Shown here: positions 1-8,484 of the stretch, piece after piece
How the letters are laid out: every line of letters begins with the position of its first letter
Position numbering within the stretch: position 1 is the first letter of the stretch
Origin: an uncultured Clostridia bacterium
GTDB lineage: Bacteria; Bacillota; Clostridia; Oscillospirales; Ruminococcaceae
Assembly: GCA_944388075.1 (NCBI GenBank)
Contig: CALXHI010000016.1
Coordinates: 1 to 42,519, forward strand
Direction of reading: 5' to 3'
DNA length: 42,519 nt
Made by a program: the position numbers and the translations under genes
The notes under the pieces: generated by a model
Database searches by the model: none
Told to the model about the DNA's origin: nothing
The model's input: the letters and a program-made list of their open reading frames with translations, nothing else

Positions 1-1
1 A

Positions 2-122
2 ATGAACATCGACCGCCTTGCGGCGATGCTTTTGCACCTCTTTGAATTTGTCTTGTCCTTTTTCTTTTTTGATGTTGAAAATAGGGACGTTTTAAAAATG
101 ACTGGTTGTTGAGGATACACTA
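2..122 (+). repeat. Left copy of 121-bp terminal inverted repeat (probable insertion-element end)
   Basis: Bases 2-122 are a perfect reverse complement of 42399-42519. The sequences diverge immediately inside both copies (123 onward versus 42398 downward), so the repeat has a sharp border ending in GGATACACTA. Bases 7-28 form a small hairpin: arms CATCG-CCGC and GCGG-CGATG with one bulged A and a CTT loop. A 36-codon frame starting MNIDRLAAML crosses the copy and ends at TGA, but no family is recognised. The simplest reading is the end of a multicopy mobile element at which the sequence stops; a shared assembly node is the alternative. Confidence 0.8.
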
Positions 123-147
123 ATTAAGTATAACACATATTTGTGTG

Positions 148-257
148 TTTGTCAATCCTTTGCGAATCGACATTGATGTCTTCGTATCCGGACATCCGAA
201 TATCTTTTGATCCATCGTCCGACTTCGACAGCTTTTGCACCTTGACCGTGCTATACT
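148..257 (+). promoter_or_regulatory. Spo0A-type promoter of spoIIGA-sigE with 22-bp spacer
   Basis: A -10 hexamer TATACT lies at 252-257, 18 bases before the spoIIGA start. Exactly 22 bases upstream of it is TTCGAC (224-229). TTCGACA at 224-230 is also a Spo0A box on the opposite strand (TGTCGAA). Further 0A-box-like sites are TTTGTCAAT at 148-156 and ATCGACA at 166-172. In Bacillus the spoIIG promoter is known for a 22-bp spacer and a 0A box overlapping its -35, so this layout fits direct Spo0A activation. The assignment is by pattern only. Confidence 0.65.
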
Positions 258-274
258 CAAATAGGGTGTTGCAT

Positions 275-1102
275 ATGACGGTTTATCTCGATGTGTTGCT
301 GCTGTCCAATTTGTGGGTTGATTTTGCGCTGCTCAAAACAGTTGCGCATATGACCCATATTCCATTGACCGCAAAACGCTGTTTGCTTGCGGCTGCCATG
401 GGTGCGCTGTCTGCATTGGCGATTTTCCTTCCGCCATTGCCTTGGTGGCTCTGTCTGTGCGGGCGCATTCTGCTGTCACTGAGCTTATGTGCAATCGCAT
501 TCGGCATCTCCAATCGCTCGGTATGGGTACAACAAACGATCTGGCTGTTTGGCTTAAGTTTATTGGTATGCGGTGCGGTTTATGCACTTGGACAGCAGCT
601 GCGCCTTGTCGGATTTTGCACCCAAAATACCGTACTGTACGCAGATGTTTCTCTGTTGGTACTGCTGTTTGCGGTAACGGCGGCATCGGCAGGAGCATCT
701 TGGATGGAACGGGTGCATGCTCGGATTGCTCCGCAGCAATATCGCTTTCATCTCCGAATTCATGGCATGGATTTTGCCATGCCTGCACTTGCCGATTCCG
801 GCAACGGTCTGCGAGAGCCGTTTACCGGAAAACCGGTGGTAGTCTGCACAGAATCTGCGCTTGGCGAATGGCTGCAATCTCATCGTGATACCCTAACTGC
901 CTGTTCTGGCTGCAATGCGTTTCGCTTACTTACGGTGAAAACGGTCAGCGGGACGGCACTGCTGCCCGCTTTTCAACCCGATGCCGCCTATCTCGAAACT
1001 GCCGATACCCACAAACGCAGCAATTTGGATATCATGGTTGCCATCACCAAAGAACAGACCCCTGCCATTGTTCCAACCTGCTGTATACGAAATGCACCAT
1101 AA
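275..1102 (+). CDS. spoIIGA: SpoIIGA, sporulation sigma-E factor processing peptidase
   Basis: Membrane-embedded aspartic protease that cleaves the pro-sequence from pro-SigE in the mother cell after the forespore signal SpoIIR arrives. The first half is hydrophobic, with about five membrane segments (starting MTVYLDVLLLSNLWVDFALL). The second half is soluble and carries the protease motif ADSGNGLREP at about residues 173-182, where the Asp of DSGN is catalytic. Length 275 aa is slightly short for the family (about 300). The ATG at 275 is chosen because the family N-terminus begins there; an in-frame ATG at 143 would add 44 unrelated residues and run across the promoter. sigE follows after 15 bp, so the two form the usual spoIIG operon. 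Confidence 0.9.
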   Translation: MTVYLDVLLLSNLWVDFALLKTVAHMTHIPLTAKRCLLAAAMGALSALAIFLPPLPWWLCLCGRILLSLSLCAIAFGISNRSVWVQQTIWLFGLSLLVCGAVYALGQQLRLVGFCTQNTVLYADVSLLVLLFAVTAASAGASWMERVHARIAPQQYRFHLRIHGMDFAMPALADSGNGLREPFTGKPVVVCTESALGEWLQSHRDTLTACSGCNAFRLLTVKTVSGTALLPAFQPDAAYLETADTHKRSNLDIMVAITKEQTPAIVPTCCIRNAP

Positions 1103-1117
1103 AGGAGGTCCTCTGTT

Positions 1118-1849
1118 ATGCAGCCCATCACTCTGCATATGCTGAAACATTATCTGTATCGTTTGCGAACTCGTCTGCTTTCGCAGGAATCAGAGCAGCA
1201 AATCTTCTTTCTCAACGGCTCAGATGCGCTGCCGGCACCGCTTTCTCGTGAGGAAGAGGCTGCTGCTTTTCAAGCCCTCGCAGCCGGTGACCCACTGGCA
1301 CGGGAAACGCTTATCGTCCATAACCTGCGGCTTGTGGTCTATATCGCAAGGAAATTCGATACCGGATCGGTTGCCCTCGATGATCTCATCTCCATCGGTA
1401 TCATCGGACTGATGAAAGCTGTTGAAACGTTCCAACCCGAAAAGAACATCAAACTGGCTACCTATGCCTCACGCTGCATCGAGAACGAAATTCTCATGCA
1501 CCTGCGAAAAATTGCCGGACAACGTTCGGAAATCTCGTTCGATGAACCGCTTAATGTCGATCGGGACGGCAACGAGCTGCTGCTGTCGGACTTGCTCGGT
1601 ACGGAACCGGATTCCGTCAACCGCAGCATCGAAACAGAATCCGAACATCATCTGCTGCTCGATGCCGTTGCACGCTTAGAGCCGAGAGAACGCCAAATCA
1701 TGGAGATGCGCTTTGGCTTACTGGATGGCAAGGAAAAAACGCAGAAAGAAGTCGCCGATGCTCTCGGTATCTCTCAATCCTACATCTCTCGTCTTGAGAA
1801 ACGCATTATCCGCCATCTGCGCAGTGAATTGGAGGGCATGCTGCTTTGA
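1118..1849 (+). CDS. sigE: RNA polymerase sporulation sigma factor SigE (pro-sigma-E)
   Basis: Early mother-cell sigma factor, made as an inactive precursor and activated by SpoIIGA. The 243-aa protein has a basic, amphipathic N-terminus of about 27 residues ([20 protein letters not shown]), corresponding to the pro-sequence. Sigma region 2 follows ([45 protein letters not shown]), and region 4 is at the C-terminus ([17 protein letters not shown] segment and a helix-turn-helix around [20 protein letters not shown]). An excellent ribosome binding site, AAAGGAGGTCC (1100-1110), lies just upstream and overlaps the spoIIGA stop, implying translational coupling. A sigG gene, which follows sigE in many spore formers, is not present here. 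Confidence 0.95.
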   Translation: MQPITLHMLKHYLYRLRTRLLSQESEQQIFFLNGSDALPAPLSREEEAAAFQALAAGDPLARETLIVHNLRLVVYIARKFDTGSVALDDLISIGIIGLMKAVETFQPEKNIKLATYASRCIENEILMHLRKIAGQRSEISFDEPLNVDRDGNELLLSDLLGTEPDSVNRSIETESEHHLLLDAVARLEPRERQIMEMRFGLLDGKEKTQKEVADALGISQSYISRLEKRIIRHLRSELEGMLL

Positions 1850-1867
1850 ACCGTTCCATCTATACCT

Positions 1868-1896
1868 TTGACAAATGCCGCCGACTGTGTTATAAT
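1868..1896 (+). promoter_or_regulatory. Consensus sigma-A promoter for the small regulator gene
   Basis: TTGACA at 1868-1873 and TATAAT at 1891-1896 are separated by 17 bases, a perfect vegetative promoter. It starts 18 bases after the sigE stop, so the downstream gene can be expressed independently of the sporulation operon. Confidence 0.85.
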
Positions 1897-1932
1897 AGAG
1901 AAAAAACAAAGTCGGAAGGGAGTCGGTTCTAC

Positions 1933-2178
1933 ATGGAATCTCGTCTTGCTATTTTGGCGATTATCGTTGAAAATCCTGAAAGTACTGAGCGCATCAATCA
2001 ATTGCTCCATCAATATAAAGATGAAATCATCGGCCGTATGGGACTGCCCTACCATCAACGGGATATCTGTCTGATTTCCGTTGCCATGGACGCATTGCCC
2101 GAACGCATTAACGCATTAGCAGGGCAAATCGGACGACTGGACGGCGTCAGCGTCAAAACAGCATACGCTTCAAAATAG
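1933..2178 (+). CDS. Putative iron-only hydrogenase system regulator (TM1266-type)
   Basis: An 81-aa protein starting MESRLAILAIIVENPEST. It resembles the small ACT/NikR-like family annotated as putative regulators of [FeFe]-hydrogenase systems: an N-terminal beta strand R-(L/I)-A-I-(L/I)-x-I-(I/V)-V-E, a helix ending DEIIGRMGLPY, then a strand ICLISVAMDA and the ending LDGVSVKTAYA. The ATG at 1933 is preceded by an AAGGGAG ribosome binding site and its own sigma-A promoter; an earlier in-frame ATG at 1846 lies inside the sigE end and the promoter and is rejected. No hydrogenase gene lies in this window, so any target is elsewhere. The name comes from recall of family features; the biochemical role is not established. 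Confidence 0.7.
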   Translation: MESRLAILAIIVENPESTERINQLLHQYKDEIIGRMGLPYHQRDICLISVAMDALPERINALAGQIGRLDGVSVKTAYASK

Positions 2179-2316
2179 AGATGTTTTCACAACGTATCTG
2201 CAAAACTTTGTGCAAGATAGCAAAAGCGTATAGACAGAATATAAGGAAAAACACGCAATTTCGTTACTTTCCAAATTGATATTGTCGATTTTTCACCGAA
2301 ATTTTCCATTCAGTAC

Positions 2317-2345
2317 TTGACAGATTCACAAAAAAATCGTATAAT
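2317..2345 (+). promoter_or_regulatory. Consensus sigma-A promoter of pckA
   Basis: TTGACA (2317-2322), 17-base spacer, TATAAT (2340-2345), 51 bases before the pckA start. The rest of the 2179-2395 gap is AT-rich with no gene, operator or riboswitch that can be supported. Confidence 0.85.
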
Positions 2346-2395
2346 ATCCGTAGGAAATGTGATTTCCGAAATTTGAGTTAGGAGGCCTATTCACT

Positions 2396-4216
2396 ATGTC
2401 TTTGACGAAGAACCCCAATGTCAACAAGTGGGTCGATGAAATGATCGCACTCACGAAGCCTGAGAAGGTCGTTTGGATCGACGGCTCTAAGGAACAATTG
2501 GACGCACTGACCGAGGAAGTTTGCTCTCTGCCGGACGACAGTCACGACAAGATGTACAAGCTCAATCCCGATCTCCTGCCCGGTTGTCTGTATCATAGAA
2601 CACAACCCAATGATGTGGCTCGTGTGGAAGATCGCACCTTCATCTGCTGCCGTAACAAGGAAGATGCAGGTCCTACCAACAACTGGTGCGACCCGCAGGA
2701 AATGTATGCAAAGCTCACGCCCCTGTATGACGGCGTCATGAAGGGCAGAACGATGTATGTCATTCCCTATTCCATGGGTCCGATCGGCTCCCCGCTGGCA
2801 AAGGTTGGTGTTGAGCTGACCGATTCTATCTATGTTGTTCTCAATATGAACATCATGACCCGTATGGGCAAGGCCGCATTCGAGAACCTCGGTGACACTT
2901 CCAACGATTTCGTTCGTGGTCTGCACTCCAAGGCAGATGTTGACCCGAACAACCGCTATATCGTCCACTTCCCGGAGGACAACACCATCTGGTCCATCAA
3001 TTCCGCATACGGCGGCAACGTATTGCTTGGCAAGAAGTGCTTCGCTCTGCGTATCGCTTCCTATCAGGGCAAGATGGAAGGTTGGATGGCTGAGCATATG
3101 CTCATCCTCGGTGTGAAGAAGCCGAACGGCGAAGTCACCTATATCACTGCCGCATTCCCGTCTGCCTGCGGTAAGACCAACTTGGCAATGCTGATTCCGC
3201 CGGAGGGCTATCGGTCCAAGGGCTACGAGATCTTCACCGTCGGTGACGATATCGCTTGGATGAAGCAGGGTGCAGACGGTCGTCTGTATGCCATCAATCC
3301 GGAGAATGGTTTCTTTGGCGTTGCTCCCGGCACCAATGAAAAGTCCAACTACAATGCACTGGCTTCTACCAAGAAGAACACTATTTTCACCAATGTTGCA
3401 CTGAACAATGCAGACAACACCGTTTGGTGGGAAGGTCTGGACAAGAATCCGCCGGTCGATGCAACCGAGTGGAAGGGTGCAAAGGTTAACGGCGTTGAGT
3501 TCACCGCTCAGGTCGGTCCGGACGGCAAAAAGCAGAAGCTCGCTCACCCGAATAGCCGCTTCACCGCTCCGGCAGAGAACTGCCCGTGCATCTCGCCTGA
3601 GTTCAATAATCCGAATGGCGTGCCGATTTCCGCTATCATCTTTGGCGGTCGCCGTGCAAAGACTACCCCGCTGGTCTACCAGTCTTTCGATTGGGCACAT
3701 GGTACTTTCATCGGTTCTGCTGTCTCCTCTGAGACCACTGCTGCTGCAACCGGTGCTGTTGGCGTGTTGCGTCATGATCCTATGGCTATGAAGCCGTTCT
3801 GCGGTTACCACATGGCTGATTACTGGGCACACTGGCTCGAGATGGGTCAGAAGCTCGGCGATAAGGCTCCGAAGATCTTCAATGTCAACTGGTTCAAGCA
3901 GGATGCCGAGGGCAACTTCATTTGGCCGGGCTTTGGCGATAATATGCGTGTGCTTGATTGGATCATCTCTCGTTGCGAGGGTACGGTTGATGCAGTCGAG
4001 ACGCCGATTGGCTATCTGCCGAAGAAGGAAGATCTCAACCTCGAGGGCATCGAGGATGAGGTGACGCCGGCTATCCTCGATGAGCTGCTCACGGTTGACA
4101 CCGATCTGTGGAAGGAAGAGGTTGCCGATTTGCGTACCTTCTACAAGGACTTTGGCGATCGTCTGCCGGCAGAGCTCACCGCTCAGCTCGATGCACTCGA
4201 GAAGCGTCTGGGCTAA
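2396..4216 (+). CDS. pckA: Phosphoenolpyruvate carboxykinase, GTP-dependent
   Basis: Interconverts oxaloacetate + GTP with phosphoenolpyruvate + CO2 + GDP in the cytoplasm. In fermenting anaerobes it can run in the carboxylating, anaplerotic direction. The 606-aa length is that of the GTP class (about 600; the ATP class is about 530). Visible motifs are the P-loop PSACGKTNLAM, the kinase-2 motif GDDIAWM, the early RTMYVIPYSMGPIGSPLAKVG block, FGGRRAKTTPLV with substrate-binding arginines, and the C-terminal WPGFGDNMRVLDWI. The start has a strong ribosome binding site (TTAGGAGGCC). It is monocistronic, with its own promoter and terminator. An uninterrupted frame across nearly the whole gene on the other strand is a codon-bias shadow. 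Confidence 0.97.
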   Translation: MSLTKNPNVNKWVDEMIALTKPEKVVWIDGSKEQLDALTEEVCSLPDDSHDKMYKLNPDLLPGCLYHRTQPNDVARVEDRTFICCRNKEDAGPTNNWCDPQEMYAKLTPLYDGVMKGRTMYVIPYSMGPIGSPLAKVGVELTDSIYVVLNMNIMTRMGKAAFENLGDTSNDFVRGLHSKADVDPNNRYIVHFPEDNTIWSINSAYGGNVLLGKKCFALRIASYQGKMEGWMAEHMLILGVKKPNGEVTYITAAFPSACGKTNLAMLIPPEGYRSKGYEIFTVGDDIAWMKQGADGRLYAINPENGFFGVAPGTNEKSNYNALASTKKNTIFTNVALNNADNTVWWEGLDKNPPVDATEWKGAKVNGVEFTAQVGPDGKKQKLAHPNSRFTAPAENCPCISPEFNNPNGVPISAIIFGGRRAKTTPLVYQSFDWAHGTFIGSAVSSETTAAATGAVGVLRHDPMAMKPFCGYHMADYWAHWLEMGQKLGDKAPKIFNVNWFKQDAEGNFIWPGFGDNMRVLDWIISRCEGTVDAVETPIGYLPKKEDLNLEGIEDEVTPAILDELLTVDTDLWKEEVADLRTFYKDFGDRLPAELTAQLDALEKRLG

Positions 4217-4230
4217 TTTCAATTACCATT

Positions 4231-4266
4231 ACCGTACCGAGACTGCAATGTTTCGGTACGGTTTTT
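4231..4266 (+). terminator. Rho-independent terminator of pckA
   Basis: Stem ACCGTACCGA (4231-4240) with TCGGTACGGT (4253-4262), 12-base loop, then a T run. It lies 14 bases after the pckA stop. Confidence 0.9.
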
Positions 4267-4274
4267 GCATAGAA

Positions 4275-4309
4275 AAAACGGCTCACAGCGACATACTGTG
4301 AGCCGTTTT
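4275..4309 (-). terminator. Terminator of the EAL-protein gene (A/T-flanked, possibly bidirectional)
   Basis: Perfect 14-bp stem, AAAACGGCTCACAG (4275-4288) with CTGTGAGCCGTTTT (4296-4309) and a 7-base loop. It is flanked by A on one side and T on the other, so it can work in both directions. It lies 8 bases after the stop of the minus-strand gene and directly behind the pckA terminator. Confidence 0.8.
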
Positions 4310-4317
4310 GATTACTG

Positions 4318-7300
4318 TTATGTATCGAGTGCCGTAAAGTAGGCAAATGCAATCAGGCGATCCTGCTCTTGCTGGACGATACGACCGGTCATCTCGAAAT
4401 GACGGTAATCGTCATGTTCACCGACCAGAATCCGCACCGGCATGGTTACACTCTTCTTGGTCTTAATGGTTTCGCCGATATGCTTCATGATGGCCATGCG
4501 GTCGTCCGGGTGAAGGGTTTCAATGAATTGCTTGCCCATGAACAAACTCGGATCACGATTGACCATCGAAACAAAGCAAGGATTGCGGTAGAGAATCAAG
4601 AACTCGCCGTTGACAATTTCATACATACAAGCACCGCAAGGCAGATAGTCGAGCAGCTCCAGTCGCATACGATCAACCGCCATAATGGCACTGATATCCG
4701 ACAAGTATACATTGAACATTGTTTTGCTGTTTTTCGGCGTTGGTTGCAAAACGAGATGCGCCGACACATCAATATAGATATCGTCCGATCGACGCAAGCG
4801 TACATGGATAACCTCCTTCGGATGTGCTTCATCGAGCTTTTGGATGGTGTCTTGCGTCAGCGACACATCATCAGGATGGAGATAGGAGAACAGGTAATCC
4901 ATGCCCTTCTCGTCCAACGATTTCGGTACCCGTTTGAGCAGGTGGAACAGACCGTCATTCATGAAGAGAATGTGCCAGTCGCCGGTATCGTTCTGTTGTA
5001 ATTGCACATAACCGCCGGGCATACCGTTCATGATAGATTCGATCTTCTCATGCTCAAGGCGGAGACGCTCGTTGAGATTGCGTCTTGCAAAAGTCACGGA
5101 AATGTAGTCGCCGAGCGGAACCATATGTGGAATCTGCTCCAGATTATAGGCAGGCTGCTCGACACAGAGCAGACCGATCAACGCATTTCGGTGACGAATC
5201 GCAATCGTACTGAGCAACGGATTGTTGGTTTCGATTCCGGACTGCATCGATTCCGAATGTTGCATACTGTGGCGCATCCAGTAGAGATTGGCGTCGATCG
5301 GTGTTGGTGTATAGCTGTCTATCATCGGCTTGACCTGTTCATCACAAATCTCATAGGTCATCGACAGCGTTGTACGTGCGGCATCCGGTTCGAGAATGTA
5401 CACTCGACTTGCACCGAAATAATCGAGAATGCGTTTCAAAACATTGCGAATGGAATCACTCGAATAGACCGTTGTCAGCAGCTGATTGGAAATATCCGAC
5501 AAAAACTGAATTTGCTCAAATGCTTCGTACATCTCAGTTTCCGCCTTGCGCTGTGCTGTGATATTTTCGACATATTGATAAAACAGATAGCGGTCACCGG
5601 TATGCGCAATCATGCTGAGCGTAAATCGAATCCATTCTTTTTTGCCGGTAAAGGCGGTGAAATCACATTCTGCTTCAAAGGTCTGCGGGTTGCCGGTTTC
5701 GATGGCAGCATTGATGGCTTGATCAGCCAAATAGCGATTTTGCAGTGGGAATGGGAAAGTCGCATTCTGGCGGAGCATCTGCAATTCCGACCATGGTACG
5801 CCAAAGGTTTGCGCATATTTCTCGTTGACACGAAGCAATTCAGTTTGACCGTTGAGCAATTCAAAGACGCATGCACCGCCGGCATAACGATTAAAGACCA
5901 GCGTTTCCAAAGAGTTCGGACTCCAGAACGAATCGGGATTCATGCCAGGAACTGCGGTCAGGGTCGGAGCCGTTTGCGCTTGCGGAGAATCCTCACATAG
6001 GCTTTCGTATTCCTGCACCGGCATTGGCTTGCTGAAATAGAACCCTTGTACATAGGGACAGCCAATGGACCGCAGGAATGTGGCTTGTTCCTGCGTTTCC
6101 ACGCCTTCTGCAATCACACGCATATCGAGCCATTTTGCCATGCGTACAATTGATTCGAGGATATTGCCGCTGCGAGCGGATTGATTGGAATTCGACAGGA
6201 ATCGCATATCGATTTTCAGCACATCGGCGGTAACATCCTTCAGCGTATTGAAGGACGAATAGCCGCTGCCGAAATCATCGATTTCTACAACCAGACCATA
6301 GTTTTGCAGCTGTTCAATTATCGCAAACAATTCTTCCGTCGATTCCGTAAATGCCGATTCTGTGATCTCCATGCGGAACAGATACTTCGGGATATTATAG
6401 CGTTCAACAAGCCCGGTAATCACACGGTAAAAATCAGGCTGGAACACATCGTAGCGGGAAACATTTACTGAAATCGGCAGCGGCTGTTTGCCGTCCGACA
6501 TCCACTGCTTGAGCAGCTTACAGGTTTCTTCCCAGATGTAGCGGTCGAGATGGTAGATAAAGCCATTGCGCTCGAATAGGTCGATGAAAATCGAGGGCAT
6601 GATCAAACCCCGTTCGGGATGATTCCAGCGCACCAATGCTTCCGCACCAATAATGGCACGTGTGGCAACATCATATTGCGGTTGCAACCAGAGTACAAAC
6701 TGTCCGCTGTCGAGTGCCTGTTCCATCTCACCAAGTACCCATTGCTCTTGCAATAGCTGTGCACGCATTTTTTCATCATAATACGAGATATGTTGGTCGT
6801 ATAGACCTTTTACCGATCGCTTTGCCAAAATAGCACGGTCAAGAATCGTACTCGCATCGAGCTGCGGTGCAGCCACACAACACCCACAGCTGATGTGCAG
6901 CCGCAAAGGCGCACCATGCCCCAACATCATCTGCTCCATCGCCTTCATCATTTCGCTAAGCAAGGGAATTTGTTCTTGCGGCAGCATAACAGCGAAGTTA
7001 TCCGCAAAAATGCGAGATGCAATGCCGCCGCATTGACGCAGGTAGAAACGAATCACATAGGCAAGCCCTTGCAACACCTGATCACCAAACACAAGACCGT
7101 ATTGGTCATTGATCAGCTTGAAATGGTCAACATCCATACAGGCGATGACATAGTGTTCATCGGGTGCTTTGGCAATGCGTTCTTCCGCCTCTTTGCAGAA
7201 GTAATTGCGTTGATACAGACCGGTCAGAGTATCGGTTGTATTGCAATCGTGCGGATTTTGATGTGTCGAATCGGCATCTTCAAGCATCGGAAGGTTGAGC

Positions 7301-7686
7301 TGTGCCGGATCCATGCGTCGGAGCAGATTGCGGATTTCCAGCTGCAGCACCTGCGGTAGAATCGGCTTTTGCATATGCCCGACAATGTCATATTCCGCCA
7401 ACTTCTGCAAACACGGCTCGTCCAGCACATCTGTCAAGACATAGATCGGAATGTGAGAGAGTGCTTCACTCTCCAAACGCTGCCGAAAGAAAATGTCATA
7501 ATCGGTTTCCGAATCGGTCATATCGATCAGCATCAAGTTGACAGGCATTTGCTGCATCAGCGCACATGCCTGTGAAATACTGTCTGCTTGGGCAATCTGA
7601 TAGGTTTCAGCGAAAAGTGCAGAAATTCGAGACAAGGAATCCCGGTCACTGTCTACAATTAAAATAGTTTGTGTTCTCATCGACAT
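4318..7686 (-). CDS. Large signalling protein: REC, degenerate GGDEF, EAL, then PAS/GAF/PAS/PAS
   Basis: Predicted cyclic-di-GMP phosphodiesterase under multi-sensor control, 1122 aa, with no membrane segments. A receiver domain (about 5-118) has the phospho-acceptor Asp in LIDM (about 55) and the conserved Lys in QKPI. A GGDEF domain (about 152-304) keeps MDVDHFK but has FADNF where GGDEF should be, so it is probably not a cyclase. The EAL domain (about 317-561) looks active: EALVRW, EITESAF, IDDFGSGYSS, KIDMRFL, AEGVET. PAS, GAF and two more PAS-like domains follow, the reverse of the usual sensor-first order. The start at 7686 is chosen for its AAAGGAGGG ribosome binding site; upstream ATGs lack one. 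Promoter on this strand: TTGCAT-N17-TATAAT (7764-7736). Confidence 0.85.
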   Translation of the reverse strand: MSMRTQTILIVDSDRDSLSRISALFAETYQIAQADSISQACALMQQMPVNLMLIDMTDSETDYDIFFRQRLESEALSHIPIYVLTDVLDEPCLQKLAEYDIVGHMQKPILPQVLQLEIRNLLRRMDPAQLNLPMLEDADSTHQNPHDCNTTDTLTGLYQRNYFCKEAEERIAKAPDEHYVIACMDVDHFKLINDQYGLVFGDQVLQGLAYVIRFYLRQCGGIASRIFADNFAVMLPQEQIPLLSEMMKAMEQMMLGHGAPLRLHISCGCCVAAPQLDASTILDRAILAKRSVKGLYDQHISYYDEKMRAQLLQEQWVLGEMEQALDSGQFVLWLQPQYDVATRAIIGAEALVRWNHPERGLIMPSIFIDLFERNGFIYHLDRYIWEETCKLLKQWMSDGKQPLPISVNVSRYDVFQPDFYRVITGLVERYNIPKYLFRMEITESAFTESTEELFAIIEQLQNYGLVVEIDDFGSGYSSFNTLKDVTADVLKIDMRFLSNSNQSARSGNILESIVRMAKWLDMRVIAEGVETQEQATFLRSIGCPYVQGFYFSKPMPVQEYESLCEDSPQAQTAPTLTAVPGMNPDSFWSPNSLETLVFNRYAGGACVFELLNGQTELLRVNEKYAQTFGVPWSELQMLRQNATFPFPLQNRYLADQAINAAIETGNPQTFEAECDFTAFTGKKEWIRFTLSMIAHTGDRYLFYQYVENITAQRKAETEMYEAFEQIQFLSDISNQLLTTVYSSDSIRNVLKRILDYFGASRVYILEPDAARTTLSMTYEICDEQVKPMIDSYTPTPIDANLYWMRHSMQHSESMQSGIETNNPLLSTIAIRHRNALIGLLCVEQPAYNLEQIPHMVPLGDYISVTFARRNLNERLRLEHEKIESIMNGMPGGYVQLQQNDTGDWHILFMNDGLFHLLKRVPKSLDEKGMDYLFSYLHPDDVSLTQDTIQKLDEAHPKEVIHVRLRRSDDIYIDVSAHLVLQPTPKNSKTMFNVYLSDISAIMAVDRMRLELLDYLPCGACMYEIVNGEFLILYRNPCFVSMVNRDPSLFMGKQFIETLHPDDRMAIMKHIGETIKTKKSVTMPVRILVGEHDDYRHFEMTGRIVQQEQDRLIAFAYFTALDT

Positions 7687-7735
7687 AACGGCCCTCCTTT
7701 TCTGACAAGCCCTGCTGTTACAATTCATTACCATA

Positions 7736-7764
7736 ATTATATCACAACTAATCCAAAAATGCAA
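7736..7764 (-). promoter_or_regulatory. Sigma-A promoter of the EAL-protein gene
   Basis: On the minus strand TTGCAT (7764-7759), 17 bases, TATAAT (7741-7736), 49 bases upstream of the chosen start. Confidence 0.75.
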
Positions 7765-7809
7765 GTACTTTTCATAAAAACTTATCTATTTTTTCAATTT
7801 CCATTTGAT

Positions 7810-8460
7810 TTACGGTATATCTGTGCAAAATCGGTCAATCCATGCGTTGAATTGATCTGCTGCCCATGTCTTGACAGCACGTCCGAGTTCCACGCATTTG
7901 AGTGACACACGATAGGATTCCGGATGTTCAACCAAATCCTGTGCAGCAGTATCAAACACAACTTCTGTTTCAACAGAATCCGATTTGGCAGCAGCCGGAA
8001 TGCACAGATCCGGATACATCACACACCACCAGTTTTGTCCTTCCGCACTGCCAATCTCGATTTGCAGCGTGTCATACTCCCCTGCCGGCAAGGTCAAATC
8101 GCCATATTGCCGTTCGGGAAATACCATACGGCAAACACATGCGGTTACGATATGATTGCTGCCGGTTTCGGCAAGCGTTTGCTCAGCTGTCGCAACGATT
8201 TCCGGTAAAGCATTCTCTACGGCTTGCTTGGCTTCGCTCTGAGATGCCGCATTTCCATACCAGTTTGCCGCTTGTTCCAAAATCGCATCTCGAATGCGTA
8301 GTTTTTCCAGTTGGTCATCCGTGGAATCAGAGTTTGCCAGAATATGCAGTCGCAGGACATTCTCCTCCAGACTGTGCAGCCGTTCGGCAGTATCTCCAAT
8401 GTTGACAGCTGCCGCCGCCATTCCCAATACTACAAGCATGGTAACTATTCTTTTAAGCAT
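7810..8460 (-). CDS. spoIIR: Stage II sporulation protein R (SpoIIR)
   Basis: Secreted forespore signal that crosses into the intermembrane space and activates SpoIIGA, triggering pro-SigE cleavage. The 216-aa protein starts with a signal peptide or anchor (MLKRIVTMLVVLGMAAAAV) and has the family core RLHILANSDSTDDQ...LRIRDAIL, then FPERQYGDLTLPAGEYDTLQIEIG and the signature NWWCVMYPDLC. The start has a GGAGGTCC ribosome binding site. In Bacillus spoIIR is transcribed by sigma-F; a weak GCATA/GGTACAAACT match upstream is not good enough to call. Its partners spoIIGA and sigE are 6 kb away in this window. Confidence 0.93.
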   Translation of the reverse strand: MLKRIVTMLVVLGMAAAAVNIGDTAERLHSLEENVLRLHILANSDSTDDQLEKLRIRDAILEQAANWYGNAASQSEAKQAVENALPEIVATAEQTLAETGSNHIVTACVCRMVFPERQYGDLTLPAGEYDTLQIEIGSAEGQNWWCVMYPDLCIPAAAKSDSVETEVVFDTAAQDLVEHPESYRVSLKCVELGRAVKTWAADQFNAWIDRFCTDIP

Positions 8461-8484
8461 AACCGGACCTCCATCATTTGAATG

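Noticed and set aside
143..274. Upstream ATG extension of spoIIGA
   Set aside because: It would translate through the Spo0A boxes and promoter and adds residues unlike any SpoIIGA; no ribosome binding site.
2387..4222. 611-codon open frame on the strand opposite pckA
   Set aside because: It mirrors the pckA codon register, shows no domain, no ribosome binding site, and pckA itself is unmistakable; it is a codon-bias shadow.
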